64,000 bases of DNA, from positions 62,001 through 126,000 of the forward strand of contig JALKBU010000025.1 in NCBI GenBank assembly GCA_023091735.1, read 5' to 3'. The translations under genes were made by a program, and so were the position numbers. A model generated the notes under the pieces. The model had not been told where the DNA came from. It saw only the letters and a program-made list of their open reading frames with translations, and did not search any database. Position 1 is the first letter of the stretch. The number at the start of each line of letters is the position of its first letter. Positions 1 through 10,139 of the stretch are shown in pieces. The stretch is from Trichomonas tenax. Its lineage: Eukaryota > Parabasalia > Trichomonadida > Trichomonadidae.

Positions 1-1342
1 TTATCTTGTATTCGAATGGAACAATTTTGATGAATCCTGGATTGATTTTATTTTCCAAACTCAGCTCAACGACATTCGTCGGAGAACGCATTCTTTTGAG
101 ATCCATCGCAAAGAAATGATAATCATTGTCCATGAAAGTGAAAGAATCATTCATTATAGCACAAGATTGTATTCCGTTATGTGGCAATTGAATGTTTACA
201 TTATATGTGTTAACTAAAATGGAAGGAAGTATTGTCTGTTTCTTCATAAAGTGATATATTTTGAACTCATCGTTGTTAGAGAAAATTAAGGCATTTCCAT
301 GACATTGAAGAAACTGAAAACCATCATCAACTACCACATCTTTAGTTTGGCTTGGCGGATCATCATTAAATTGAATAATATGATTCGCTGAATTTATAAT
401 TACAATATCTCCATATTCAGTGAATCCTGCATACAAAACAGTGATATCTTGACCTCCATCGAACAGAATCTGCTGCTGTGCTGAGTAAATGTCGACCATA
501 GGATTGGAATAATAAGCAACTTTGTTATTTGTTACCATTAAAAACGTGATTTTGGTTGTTGGAGAAGGAACTAATGTTGAAGATAATGCTTCATTGATAG
601 GAAGCAAATGTTCATAGTAAATTTTGTCTGAAAGAAATGTGTTGATTCTATCCTTCTTTGTTTCAACTTCAACATTTAATTCGAAACAACGGACTTCATT
701 GGGAGAAAACAAAACAGCCCAATTATCATGTGTAACAAATTGATTTATTGCTTCATTGGCGAAAAATTTTGGTGCATATAAAACGCGTTGATGATCTCTA
801 TGACTTTGCTCAGCGATATGTTTGAGATTAATGTAAATTGGATTCGCAGAAGGATCAGATAATCTAATTATAAATCTTAGGTTATAAATTTGTTGTATAC
901 TTGTAATTGTCCAATCAGACACTTGCTTTGGATATTTTGCAACTTCTTTGAATAAATTTCTCGTTTCATTTTTGTAAATTCGGAATTCAATATCATCAGG
1001 ATCAGGATCTGACGCTCCTCTATGTATGAGATCGATTATGTAGTTCTTTACTGCTGACCATCCCCTGTTTATTTTCTCTAATAACTGGAATGGATAATAA
1101 TTTGTTAAAACTTCTGTGGGAATCGCCTGCATTGCTTGAATATATTCTATCAAAAGATCGTGTTCTTGGCGTGTGAATGGTTTATGGACGACTATATATG
1201 GTGCTTGCTGAAATTCACGATGAATGATTTCTAATTGCGTTCTATATAATGTTTGGTCAATGGTTTTAAGCTTCTCACGCTGCATTATTGTCATGTATGG
1301 CGAATTTTCGAGTTTTCCATTATCATAGCAGAAAAAATCCAT
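1..1342 (-). CDS. Hypothetical protein, C-terminus cut by window edge
   Basis: An uninterrupted reading frame of 447 codons runs from ATG (complement of 1340-1342) to base 1 with no stop, so the gene continues to the left of the window. The first ~110 residues look helical and polar. From about residue 190 the protein has alternating beta-type segments (short hydrophobic strands with Asn/Asp-rich turns), which suggests a beta-propeller or similar beta fold. I see no signal peptide, membrane segment or catalytic motif, and I do not recognise the family. Large propeller-plus-solenoid scaffolds (nucleoporin- or coat-like) are one possibility, but this is only inference from shape. The start is supported by an initiator-like TTTACATGTCA motif 17 bases upstream of the ATG. 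Confidence 0.82.
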   Translation of the reverse strand, partial: MDFFCYDNGKLENSPYMTIMQREKLKTIDQTLYRTQLEIIHREFQQAPYIVVHKPFTRQEHDLLIEYIQAMQAIPTEVLTNYYPFQLLEKINRGWSAVKNYIIDLIHRGASDPDPDDIEFRIYKNETRNLFKEVAKYPKQVSDWTITSIQQIYNLRFIIRLSDPSANPIYINLKHIAEQSHRDHQRVLYAPKFFANEAINQFVTHDNWAVLFSPNEVRCFELNVEVETKKDRINTFLSDKIYYEHLLPINEALSSTLVPSPTTKITFLMVTNNKVAYYSNPMVDIYSAQQQILFDGGQDITVLYAGFTEYGDIVIINSANHIIQFNDDPPSQTKDVVVDDGFQFLQCHGNALIFSNNDEFKIYHFMKKQTILPSILVNTYNVNIQLPHNGIQSCAIMNDSFTFMDNDYHFFAMDLKRMRSPTNVVELSLENKINPGFIKIVPFEYKI

Positions 1343-1358
1343 TTATTAATATGGAAAA

Positions 1359-1369
1359 TGACATGTAAA
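1359..1369 (-). promoter_or_regulatory. Initiator-like TTTACATGTCA motif
   Basis: On the minus strand this reads TTTACATGTCA, followed by TTTTCCAT, and lies 17 bases before the ATG at 1342. The TCA plus pyrimidine-rich continuation resembles the trichomonad initiator (TCAYTWYTCATTA in Trichomonas vaginalis). A second copy on the plus strand is at 1412-1422 in the 1343-1700 spacer, which otherwise holds nothing I can recognise. Confidence 0.55.
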
Positions 1370-1704
1370 AATTCTACCAAAAATTTGAATGTATAATTTG
1401 TCAATATTTAGTCTACATGTCAAATATATGAAATTGACTTGAAAGTAATTGATTTTTTGTTTAGTAAAATCATGTCTATCTGTCACAGAAACATTGATTA
1501 ACCTTTAAGTATCACTAAATCTTATCTTCATTTTCCATTTCCAACAGCCGAATGCAGATTTCTTTCTCTGATTGATATGTACTAGAGTTGATTTAAATAT
1601 TCACCTTCGTGCGTATCAAAATCTCTAATATGCCAATGATTGACATTTTTGAATGGAAAATGAAGGTTAACGGCGGTTAAAAGTGCTAAATATTTTTCCT
1701 GATT

Positions 1705-2600
1705 CAGATGAATGTGTTGAATAACAAGTTATAGATATGGCGACTTTAACTACATTCTTGATAAATCCACTCGAACAGCAGGCGTCAAATCCTGCAGCAG
1801 AGAATGTCCATCGGTTCTTGATATTCCTTCAACTATTGTCTACAATTTTGAAAATTATACTGTCACTGAAATATTGTATTGAACATTCTCTAGAAAAAGT
1901 ATCCAAACAGTAAATCTTCCCAACACAATATTAAAAATAGGAATTGCTACATTTGATATTGCATATTTACCAAATCCTCCGCAACTCCCAAATGGATTGC
2001 AAGTCCTTGACACTCTATGCTTTGCTTCATGGAGTTTTACATCTATTACCATACCTGATCCTTCTGTAACAATTTTAGGTGATAGACCCTTTGCCTATAA
2101 TATATATCTTAATGCTATTTATATCTCACCAAACAGTAAAAATTATTTTGGGATAAATGGTTCAATAATTTATTCAAAAAATCGAACAGTGTTGGTTTAA
2201 GTCTTACCAAAAATCACACATATTGATATTGATTATAATCAATCTATAGATGCAATAAAATAGCTCGATTTTGTTTTGGTTATACACGCATCCAAAATCA
2301 AACGATCCCTCCACGTGTTACATATATTCCAAGTAAATTTTCTGAGGGACCAAATAATCGCAAAACATTAGAGATCACAGGAAATATTAAAATTGATAAA
2401 GATGCATTTGTTTGTTAATTCTCATAATTTAAGACAAATTTATTATGGTGGAACAATCATTCAAAATTCATATCTTTTAACTACAAGTACTTCGATTGAG
2501 ATATTTGTTTGTTCCAATTACTATTCGACGAAATTCCTCAATATTTCAGTGAAAGTTGATATGGATGTATTATCAATGCTTTTATGAGAAATGCCAAACA
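1705..2600 (+). pseudogene. Degenerate BspA-like leucine-rich-repeat surface protein
   Basis: Translation gives recognisable BspA-type (LRR_5) repeat language in plus-strand frames: VNLPNTILKIG, SFTSITIPDPSV, GINGSIIYSKNRTVLV and LEITGNIKIDKDAF. These are interrupted by an in-frame TGA near 1880, a stop after 2197, a stop near 2275, and frame changes around 2400. A tail resembling the usual end of these proteins runs to about 2580. BspA-like proteins are a very large trichomonad surface family, and intact members are longer, with a proper start. No ATG begins this frame; similarity fades upstream of about 1710. It is a decayed copy and a useful taxonomic marker. The exact ends are uncertain. 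Confidence 0.75.
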
Positions 2601-3278
2601 ATAAGAAAATCATCAATATATAATAACCTGCCTTATTTAACCATTATTCTTTTTAATGCAACAAAAATTTATTGATCATAGACGAGAAATATGTTTCCAA
2701 TTATTCAGTTTTCTAATCCCCATAAAAAGGCTCATATTAAACTCATCTAATTTGATTTGGTGGTATGACATTTGAATCATATTCGATTTGCATGAAAGGG
2801 GAAAAGTATATTGGTGGCTTTTTTTTTATTATGAATCGTTTTTCGAAATGTGACATGTAAATTTCACTGATAGATTTCACATGTGAAACTTTATTTTGTA
2901 TCGTTTCTAAATATGTGAAGCCAATACTCTTCAAAACACCATTTTTCAAAGAGGATTAATTCGAAACCATATTTGACATGTAAAATTTACTGTCAAATAT
3001 CTATGAAATTTACTTCAGAGTTTTTATCTACATTTCATATGCATATTAAAAATACCAAATTTCATTTAAATGACATGTAAAATAAATGTCAAAAAATATA
3101 CCTACTTATTTCTGATGAAAATAGATTCTCTATATGGCAAATAAAACAAATATTAGATTTGTTATAAATTGGCAATATGATATGTAAAGAGACAAAAATG
3201 CAATCATTGAGATAAATCCATAATTCACCGTCTTTAGGCTCCAGAAGCTTCAAAAAGCTCTAATTTCGCTTAAAACTC
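2601..3278. other. Intergenic, initiator-like motif copies only
   Basis: AT-rich spacer between two pseudogenes. I see TGACATGTAAA (reverse of TTTACATGTCA) at 2974-2984 and 3071-3081, both pointing left. An open minus-strand frame around 2743-2949 has no ATG at its start and no recognisable family, so I leave it uncalled. Confidence 0.5.
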
Positions 3279-4619
3279 ATGGTTATCGATTACGCGAATA
3301 ACTCTCAGAAAAATTTATATAATCCTCAGAAAAAATTAAGAAGTGGAAATTTTATAAATTTGAAAGTGATGAATCTATCTCGTTTTAGGGTCATCTTGAA
3401 CCACTTTTTGCCTTTCATCAACACTAATTATGACGAGAACATTTGAGAAGGCAGAACAATTCGGCTTCCAACAGTCCCATTAGACTTATTGCGCGATCTT
3501 TTAAATGAAATACAAATAATTTTTCAGAATGAACCTAATATACTGAATGTTCCTGACAACACTGTTATCCTAGGTGACCTTCATGGCCACATTTTTGATC
3601 TATTTCGAATATTACACACGTTTAAACTTCCGTCAATCAAAAATTATCTTTTTTTAGGCGATTACGTGGATCGAGGAGAGTTTTCGACAGAAACAGTTAT
3701 AATTTTGTTCACTCTCAAGATTTTATACCCTAAAAACGTATTTTTAATCAGAGGTAATCACGAATTTATTGAAATTTTTTCGAATCTAGGATTCTACTCA
3801 GAGCTCACTTCATTGTATGGACACGACGATATACCACAGCACTTCAATCGCACGTTTTCTTTCATGCCACTCGCTTCATTAATAGACAAATTTGCAATCG
3901 GAATTCATGGTGGTCTCAGGCCTTGCTTCACTAAGTTGTCTCAATTGGAGTCAATAAGACGTCCAATTAATGTGTTTGATGATGACATTTTGTCAGAGCT
4001 GTTTTGGAGTGAACGAATACGGATCATTCTCATCACCACGTGGAATTGGATGCATATTCGGTCCCGACGTGACCCAGAAATTCTTAGAAGAATCAAAAAT
4101 CGAATATACCATTCGTGGTCACCAATGTATCGATTCTGGAGTCGAAAAATGTGAAAACTACAGACTATACACCGTGTTCAGTGCCTCTAAGTACTGCAAT
4201 CCGGCGTTATCGTTGTCCGTCATAAGCAGTTCGAGACACACACGTACTTACCTCTGCTGTATATCTATCGCGAGGAAGTGCAGTTTGTTCCTGTCAAAGA
4301 TAAAAAAGTTTCACTCGATTTTCCTGATTTCCCATCAAACAGGCAAAACTCGTTAAATCTCTTCGTTAAAGAAACGCAATCAACACCTCTCTTCAACATC
4401 CATCTCGAGGACAAAATAGACGAAAAAGAGTGCGAACCACAACCTCTTGCACCATCGACGCCTCGTTCGTCGAGAAAGAACATACTTTTCGAGATTTCAT
4501 GCAGTGGGTTCATCATGAAATCAAAAGAGTCAAAACAGGATAAAAATATTCATTCAGTCAAAGAGCCAGAAAAAGTTTGTCCACCATCACCGCGTAGGAT
4601 AAAGCGCATCAAGTGCTAG
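3279..4619 (+). pseudogene. Broken PP1-like Ser/Thr phosphatase
   Basis: The translation carries the metallophosphatase signature set in order: GDLHGH (~3573-3590), GDYVDRG (~3658-3678), RGNHE (~3751-3765) and HGG (~3907-3915), then in another frame IRGHQC and FSASKYC, typical of PP1/PP2A catalytic domains. A frame from ATG 3279 is stopped by TGA at 3444-3446. The frame shifts again at about 4010-4030 (after ...LSELFWSE) and at about 4195 (after ...SASKYC), before a basic, Ser/Pro-rich tail that ends at 4619. Three independent lesions make a working enzyme unlikely. Trichomonads have large lineage-specific expansions of PP1-like genes, and this looks like a dead member. Sequencing error at all three sites is less likely. 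Confidence 0.85.
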
Positions 4620-4972
4620 TGGTATTCCTATTTCTGTTCAGTTTCAAAAACTTATTTATGATAGGCCCAAAATAGCTGCGTTCACTATGCCAAAAGTCAC
4701 TGATCTATACGATGTTAAGATTCGAGACAATAATAGAATATTTTAGATCAAATTTATAAATACGTATTTATTGCGGAATATCCATTAAAGTTTTATTGAA
4801 ATGGAAGCTGGTCATCAGTTAGCTTTGTTGTTTGTTATTCAATTTTGGATATTTTGTTTTTATGTAAAACTATTCACGTTTAATGCGATGTAACTTATAC
4901 AAGCAACTATTTTAACTGATAGAACTAAGATTTATTTATAAACTAAACATAAATTATTATTGTGGAAAAATA

Positions 4973-5923
4973 TTAAAGCATGAGATCAATATTATTTGGA
5001 TTGGCTGCAATTTCCTCTTCATGGTTGTCAACATCCTGCTCGTTATTAAGCTTCTCTGTTAATTTATCATTATTCATATCCAATTCCTGCAAATCGATGC
5101 CTGGTTGTGGCTTGTCAAGGATGTTATGGATCTTATTGAAGTATAAGCACATTGCAAGCAAAACAAACTCCCAAACACCATCAGCGATCGAAGCTGCATA
5201 AGTTGTCCATGATTCGTGATTACCAAAGCACATGAACAAAGCATTGCATATATTAACTGGCGCCTGTATTTCAAGCATCAACACTGAAAGAGAACCGCTG
5301 CTTCTCATTTTGAATGTTTTATAAATTTGTGGAAGAAACTGAAGCACTTCAATTACAAAGCCTGCAATTCCTGATGCGTGACCAAGCCAATCCATTGCTG
5401 GCGATGTGAATCCTGCTGCAATTCCAATAATCGCCCAAATTGCAATGCAAAAAGCGTAAACGCAAACTGCAACAATAGGAACTAATTTGAATTGGAACCA
5501 TCCTTTCTTTATTTCGGTCTGTTCAATATTAGGTCTTAAATTCGTATCGTAAAATATCATAATGAGAAATGGAACTTGTGACATCAAAAACCACTGTGCA
5601 AAGCAATTAGCGAATGTTAGGAAGCGTGCGTATGTATTCAAATCCAGTTTATGGAAGATTCCAACAAAATCTTCCCATTTTAAGCATAAAACGTTAAAAA
5701 CTATAAACCATAGGCAAAGAGTCGAAAAGAAAGTTGATACTGGTGCTAATCCATAAGATGATTTCTTCTGCATTATCTTTATTGGCTGTGGAATATATGA
5801 AACGATCGTAACAATAAGTAAAACTGTGCCTACTATAGACCATATGATAATTGGGCTCGGAAAGAAGTACGCGTAATCGTTGAAACCGTGAAAATCGGCA
5901 AATGTCGGGATTTCTTCAGACAT
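4973..5923 (-). CDS. PQ-loop repeat membrane protein
   Basis: The 316-residue protein starts at ATG 5923. Two PQ-loop motifs are visible: SYIPQPIKIMQKKSS (about residues 42-56) and FLPQIYKTFKMRSSGSLS (about 207-224). Around them lie about seven hydrophobic segments, the usual layout of the PQ-loop family (lysosomal cystinosin/PQLC transporters, KDEL-receptor- and SWEET-related folds). The C-terminal ~55 residues are acidic, Asn/Glu-rich and cytosolic in character. The family exports amino acids or sugars, or acts in sorting at endolysosomal membranes. The substrate cannot be read from sequence. The 4620-4972 gap between its 3' end and the phosphatase pseudogene holds nothing recognisable. Confidence 0.85.
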   Translation of the reverse strand: MSEEIPTFADFHGFNDYAYFFPSPIIIWSIVGTVLLIVTIVSYIPQPIKIMQKKSSYGLAPVSTFFSTLCLWFIVFNVLCLKWEDFVGIFHKLDLNTYARFLTFANCFAQWFLMSQVPFLIMIFYDTNLRPNIEQTEIKKGWFQFKLVPIVAVCVYAFCIAIWAIIGIAAGFTSPAMDWLGHASGIAGFVIEVLQFLPQIYKTFKMRSSGSLSVLMLEIQAPVNICNALFMCFGNHESWTTYAASIADGVWEFVLLAMCLYFNKIHNILDKPQPGIDLQELDMNNDKLTEKLNNEQDVDNHEEEIAANPNNIDLML

Positions 5924-7090
5924 TTTGGATTAAAATCTTTGGTCTAAAAAAAGTGACTGAATTGAACAATAATCGTTTAAACCTATTGAATGTTTGAGAG
6001 AGCTTTCAAAGTGACTTCACATCGGATTTATCTTCATTCCGCCTTCTGTGTATTCCACTACTGTTAATTAATTACTTTCTTCATGAAATCAGCCCTATTG
6101 TTCTTAGCTATTTCCATATTTATGATGAATATATAATGAACAACTTTTCTCTTGATTGGATTATGCAGATGCCATTTTGAGCAAGAACATTGTAAGTACA
6201 CATCCTGCATCCACTCATTTTTCTATTTCCTCTATGTATTATGTTTGTTCTTTTGATAATGATGTATTACTTTACTATGCGAAATTTCATCATTTTTCAG
6301 TAATCTAAAACTCCATAACAACGAAGTATTTATACTCACTTCCCATATGCACATTTACTTAAAAATATATATAGTATATATAGGTAATAAATATGCATCA
6401 TGAAGCTATTGATAATTCGATGTATTATTCGTATAATTAATAACAATCATTAATTTGAAATATTATCATGATTACTGATCATTGTGCAAAGATATAATAA
6501 TCTGAGGTTGATTTTTATATTATATCTTTGCCTATTGCATATAAAATTTACATGATGGCATTAAAGTGAGATTTGTTGAAATATTAGAGAAATTTCTAAT
6601 ATAATATTATAATCAAATCTTTAACACTTTTTGGCTAGGAATAATCTACATATAAATAGCTTCACTTTAATGGCTTATTCAATTGTTTAGACGACTGATA
6701 TCTGTTCATATTGCAAGATTTACTTAAAAGCATCAAAGGAAGCCATTACAAAGCTGTATGCCTGTTAAATCTGCGCAATATTGAATACTTTGCGCGTTTT
6801 TGCGCAAATTTTGGGAATGCGCAATGCGCAAAAACCGTCTAGAGGAACTTAAAACAGAGTAAAAATTCACTCATTTTTTTTACATTTTTTGATGTTCACA
6901 AAAATTTTCTGTAAAATCCCAAGGTTTGTTAGTTAGATATGAAGGATATTAGTAAACCTTTATAAATACAGCAAAATCTCTGCTGATATAGGTCTGACCA
7001 ATGGCGAAAATGGTCTAAAGGAAGAGTTTAGAGCTAATTTTGGACATTTTTGCCATTCTGACACGTAAATTTTGAAAAGTGAATGCAAAC
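5924..7090. other. Intergenic spacer with a GCGCAA cluster
   Basis: Divergent spacer between the PQ-loop gene and the Vps39-like gene. Most of it is featureless AT-rich sequence, including a short TA-rich run near 6366-6380. Between 6772 and 6831 TGCGC occurs five times within 60 bases, part of it palindromic (TTTGCGCG-TTTTTGCGCAAA). This is very unusual in such AT-rich surroundings. No reading frame or RNA gene is evident. Confidence 0.5.
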
Positions 7091-7102
7091 GTGACATGTC
7101 AG
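7091..7102 (+). promoter_or_regulatory. Initiator-like GTGACATGTCAG motif
   Basis: The ACATGTCA core followed by GTTTTCAT lies 14 bases before the ATG at 7116. TCA followed by a T-rich stretch fits the trichomonad initiator pattern and implies a very short leader for the Vps39-like gene. Confidence 0.55.
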
Positions 7103-7115
7103 TTTTCATAGTTTG

Positions 7116-9992
7116 ATGTCACAGGAACAACAAGCATTTGATAAAATCAGCTTATTATTTAAGGAACTTTCTGCTGAAATCCAATGCTCAACGCACACAG
7201 AGAAGAACATATACTTTGCAACTAAAACTCCAAGCATTTATAGGTTTTCGAATGATAATATTGTAAGGACAAAGTCAGACAACAGCCAAGTTCGATTCAA
7301 CGACGGAACGCCGAAGTCTATGCATACAATAAAGTTCGGAGATGAATACATTTTGCTTGCATTGGCAAAGGATAAAGTTTATATGTTGCATGAAGAGAAG
7401 TGGCCAGGCTTATTTACGCCAGCCAGCATCAACAATGTGTCATTCATCACCACCAATGATGCACAAGATAAGCTTGTCGTTGTTGAACCAAAGGAAATCA
7501 AGGTTTACATTTATTCAAATCAGATATTCGAAGTAATTGCATCTGTCCCACACAAAACATATCCAATTGATATTGCAGCCGGAATTTCTCATTTAATGAT
7601 TCTAGAAAACAAAAATTACTATAAATACGATCTTAACTTAAAGTTTATCGAAAAGCAACCGATTACAAACTGCAAGTGCTTGCGTGCGATTAAAGGAACG
7701 AATGCTTTCGCCGTTGTTCAAGGAACAAACATCAGATTGTTTAATAACACAGACATCGATCAGAATAATCTTGAGTACGGAGAGGAAGTCGTTCTCTTTG
7801 AGATCATTCCACCATATATCTTCGCACTCACAAACAAAGGATTGGTTGTCAGATCTACTGTTGGAACAATCAAAGAAGAGTTTAAGTACCCAAGTGACTC
7901 ATTCAAAGCACGCTACTCATGCATGGAGGTAATGCCTAACTTCAATGTCATCATGGGCTACAGGAAAGAAATTTATGTTTCTAAATACAACCAAAACGGA
8001 CCAGACAGACATATTTTCCATCTTGTTTACAATAACACGAAGCAATGGGAAAACGCTATTGCATTTTGCAATATTATTCGTTATCCAGGATTCAACAACA
8101 AGGAAAAACTTTCCGACATCTATCTTCAATATGCCGAAAACATGGTTAGCGCACAGCGTTATAACGAGGCTTTCGAGAAATTCACGAAAAGTTTAAAGCA
8201 TCCATTCGCGATTTTAAGGCGTTTCACAACATTTGCATCAAAGGAATTGAAGGATGCTACACTTGATGATATACAGAAAACGAAGGAGTGCTATTTGAAA
8301 GTTCTTGATACACTCAAAGAAATCACACAAATTAAAGGCGATGATCTTCTCAAGAACAAAGATTTCATCAACCGCGCACTTGAAAACATCAAGGACATAT
8401 CCAAATATTCTTATGTCAATCCAGAAAACGTTTATCAAGCTGTTTATGAGCTTCGTCAAGTTACACAATCAAAGGAAGAAATCCCATCCGTTAAAAACAT
8501 CGTTGAAAAGTACAGCGACATCGCAAAGGAGGCAATCCACGGTATCATTGATCTTGAGAATGTGAGAAAATATGCAGATGAACTTCTCCTGATGAGATTT
8601 ATGAACAAACCACTTCGCGATGATGGCGCTATTTATCCATTGCAGCAGTATCTTAAGCAAATTCTCCAAAGTGAACACGTCTCAACATGCATTAAGATTT
8701 ATAATACAATGTTGTTCCAGTGCTATGCGATGAACACGCAGCCAGCTGAACTGCAGAAGGAGATCAAGAAGAATCCGCCAATCTTCTTCAGCATCGTCAA
8801 AGAGACTTTGAACAAGCAGCAGCAACAAGAAGCTTTGATCGATTTGTGCGAACTTCATGGCCAACATGACATTGCTATTAAATCAATTATTGGACGCCGT
8901 GAAATCGACCGCGCTATCTCATATTTGCGCAACTCAAAGGATTGCCTCACCCAAGCAAAGAATTTCTTCGACGAGATTCTTAAAGAGTTGACGAGCCAGG
9001 CATTAGATCCAATGCAAAATCGTCCTAAGGTCGACAAAGCTGTTTATCCAATTCAGTACATCAGCCCTAACCAGAAGAAGGCTGCTGAAATATTTTGCAG
9101 CCCAATTTTGTCAAGCACAGATGTTGATTCTATTGTTGCCATCATTTCCAAGAACGACAAGATCGATGAAGAATTGAAGAATAACTTGCTGACGAGATTC
9201 CTTGAATTTGCAATATACGACAGAGGTTTGATGCAAAAGTCAATTGTTAAATTGTTGGTTGACATTTACTTGAACCTTCTTAAAGAGAAGAAGAAGTTCG
9301 GATCTTCAAGATCTTTGATATCATCCGAGAAAGAGCCAATCAAAGGCTACAGAGAAGGCTTGAAACACATTCTGGAAGCAATTCCATCTTCTGAATTCGA
9401 TGTTGATATTATTACAAGCATTGATAATATCTTCACAGAAGAAAAGTTGATTGCATACAGAAAGATTAAGTCGTTCGATGATGCATTGGATTTGATTATC
9501 AAGAGTGATAAGAAGCCAGAGAATGGTGAAAAGCGTCTTGAATACGATCTATATTTACTGGATTGCTACTATGATCCAAGCAATCCAAGCACAATGGAAA
9601 TTTATAACAAGTACTTGTTCGAAATGAGGAATTCACCAGAAATGCGAGACTACACCGCAGAGTTTGTCAACAAATGCGCTGATAGGATCAAACCTGATGC
9701 AGCAATTGACTTCATTGACACAAACACGCCTATTTCTGACATCTCAGAGTTCCTCAAGTACATTACGACATCAAACTTGAACAAGTCGAGACTCGCTCAG
9801 ATCAGGAATGGACTCCTCGATGATATCAAGCGCAATAAAGAACAGCAACTCAATTACTTGAAAGGCGGCTTCGTCGAAGTTGACAACAATACACGCTGTG
9901 CAGTCTGTGGCAAACCAATCAGCAACACAATTTTCTACGTGCTGAAGGATAACTTCATAGCGCACTCCAACTGCAAACCGAAACCAGAGTGA
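7116..9992 (+). CDS. VPS39: Vps39/Vam6-type HOPS/CORVET subunit
   Basis: The 958-residue protein starts at ATG 7116; an upstream in-frame TTG is not used. It has an N-terminal beta-propeller of the citron-homology (CNH) type (about residues 20-290, including EVVLFEIIPPYIFALTNKGLVV), then a long alpha-solenoid. It ends in a zinc-binding motif, CAVCGKPISNTIF...HSNC, in the last 30 residues. That order of CNH, clathrin-repeat-like solenoid and C-terminal C-x2-C/H-x2-C is diagnostic of Vps39/Vam6 and its paralogue Vps3/TGFBRAP1. These subunits sit at one end of the HOPS or CORVET tether, bind Rab7 or Rab5 and drive late endosome or vacuole fusion. I cannot tell Vps39 from Vps3 here, though the zinc motif favours the Vps39 side. 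The length is normal for the family. Confidence 0.8.
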   Translation: MSQEQQAFDKISLLFKELSAEIQCSTHTEKNIYFATKTPSIYRFSNDNIVRTKSDNSQVRFNDGTPKSMHTIKFGDEYILLALAKDKVYMLHEEKWPGLFTPASINNVSFITTNDAQDKLVVVEPKEIKVYIYSNQIFEVIASVPHKTYPIDIAAGISHLMILENKNYYKYDLNLKFIEKQPITNCKCLRAIKGTNAFAVVQGTNIRLFNNTDIDQNNLEYGEEVVLFEIIPPYIFALTNKGLVVRSTVGTIKEEFKYPSDSFKARYSCMEVMPNFNVIMGYRKEIYVSKYNQNGPDRHIFHLVYNNTKQWENAIAFCNIIRYPGFNNKEKLSDIYLQYAENMVSAQRYNEAFEKFTKSLKHPFAILRRFTTFASKELKDATLDDIQKTKECYLKVLDTLKEITQIKGDDLLKNKDFINRALENIKDISKYSYVNPENVYQAVYELRQVTQSKEEIPSVKNIVEKYSDIAKEAIHGIIDLENVRKYADELLLMRFMNKPLRDDGAIYPLQQYLKQILQSEHVSTCIKIYNTMLFQCYAMNTQPAELQKEIKKNPPIFFSIVKETLNKQQQQEALIDLCELHGQHDIAIKSIIGRREIDRAISYLRNSKDCLTQAKNFFDEILKELTSQALDPMQNRPKVDKAVYPIQYISPNQKKAAEIFCSPILSSTDVDSIVAIISKNDKIDEELKNNLLTRFLEFAIYDRGLMQKSIVKLLVDIYLNLLKEKKKFGSSRSLISSEKEPIKGYREGLKHILEAIPSSEFDVDIITSIDNIFTEEKLIAYRKIKSFDDALDLIIKSDKKPENGEKRLEYDLYLLDCYYDPSNPSTMEIYNKYLFEMRNSPEMRDYTAEFVNKCADRIKPDAAIDFIDTNTPISDISEFLKYITTSNLNKSRLAQIRNGLLDDIKRNKEQQLNYLKGGFVEVDNNTRCAVCGKPISNTIFYVLKDNFIAHSNCKPKPE

Positions 9993-10139
9993 GGAAGACA
10001 TGAGAAAAATGCTATTTGTTCTTTCTCAAAATAACTATCTCTATCAATAAATATTTAAATTTAGTGTATTATAACAAAGCTTTCTTTGAAATATCAAATA
10101 TGCAATATATAATTATTATATATATTTTCATAAAACCTG

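Noticed and set aside
2743..2949. 68-codon minus-strand frame
   Set aside because: Begins with TTG rather than ATG, AT-driven composition, no recognisable domain.
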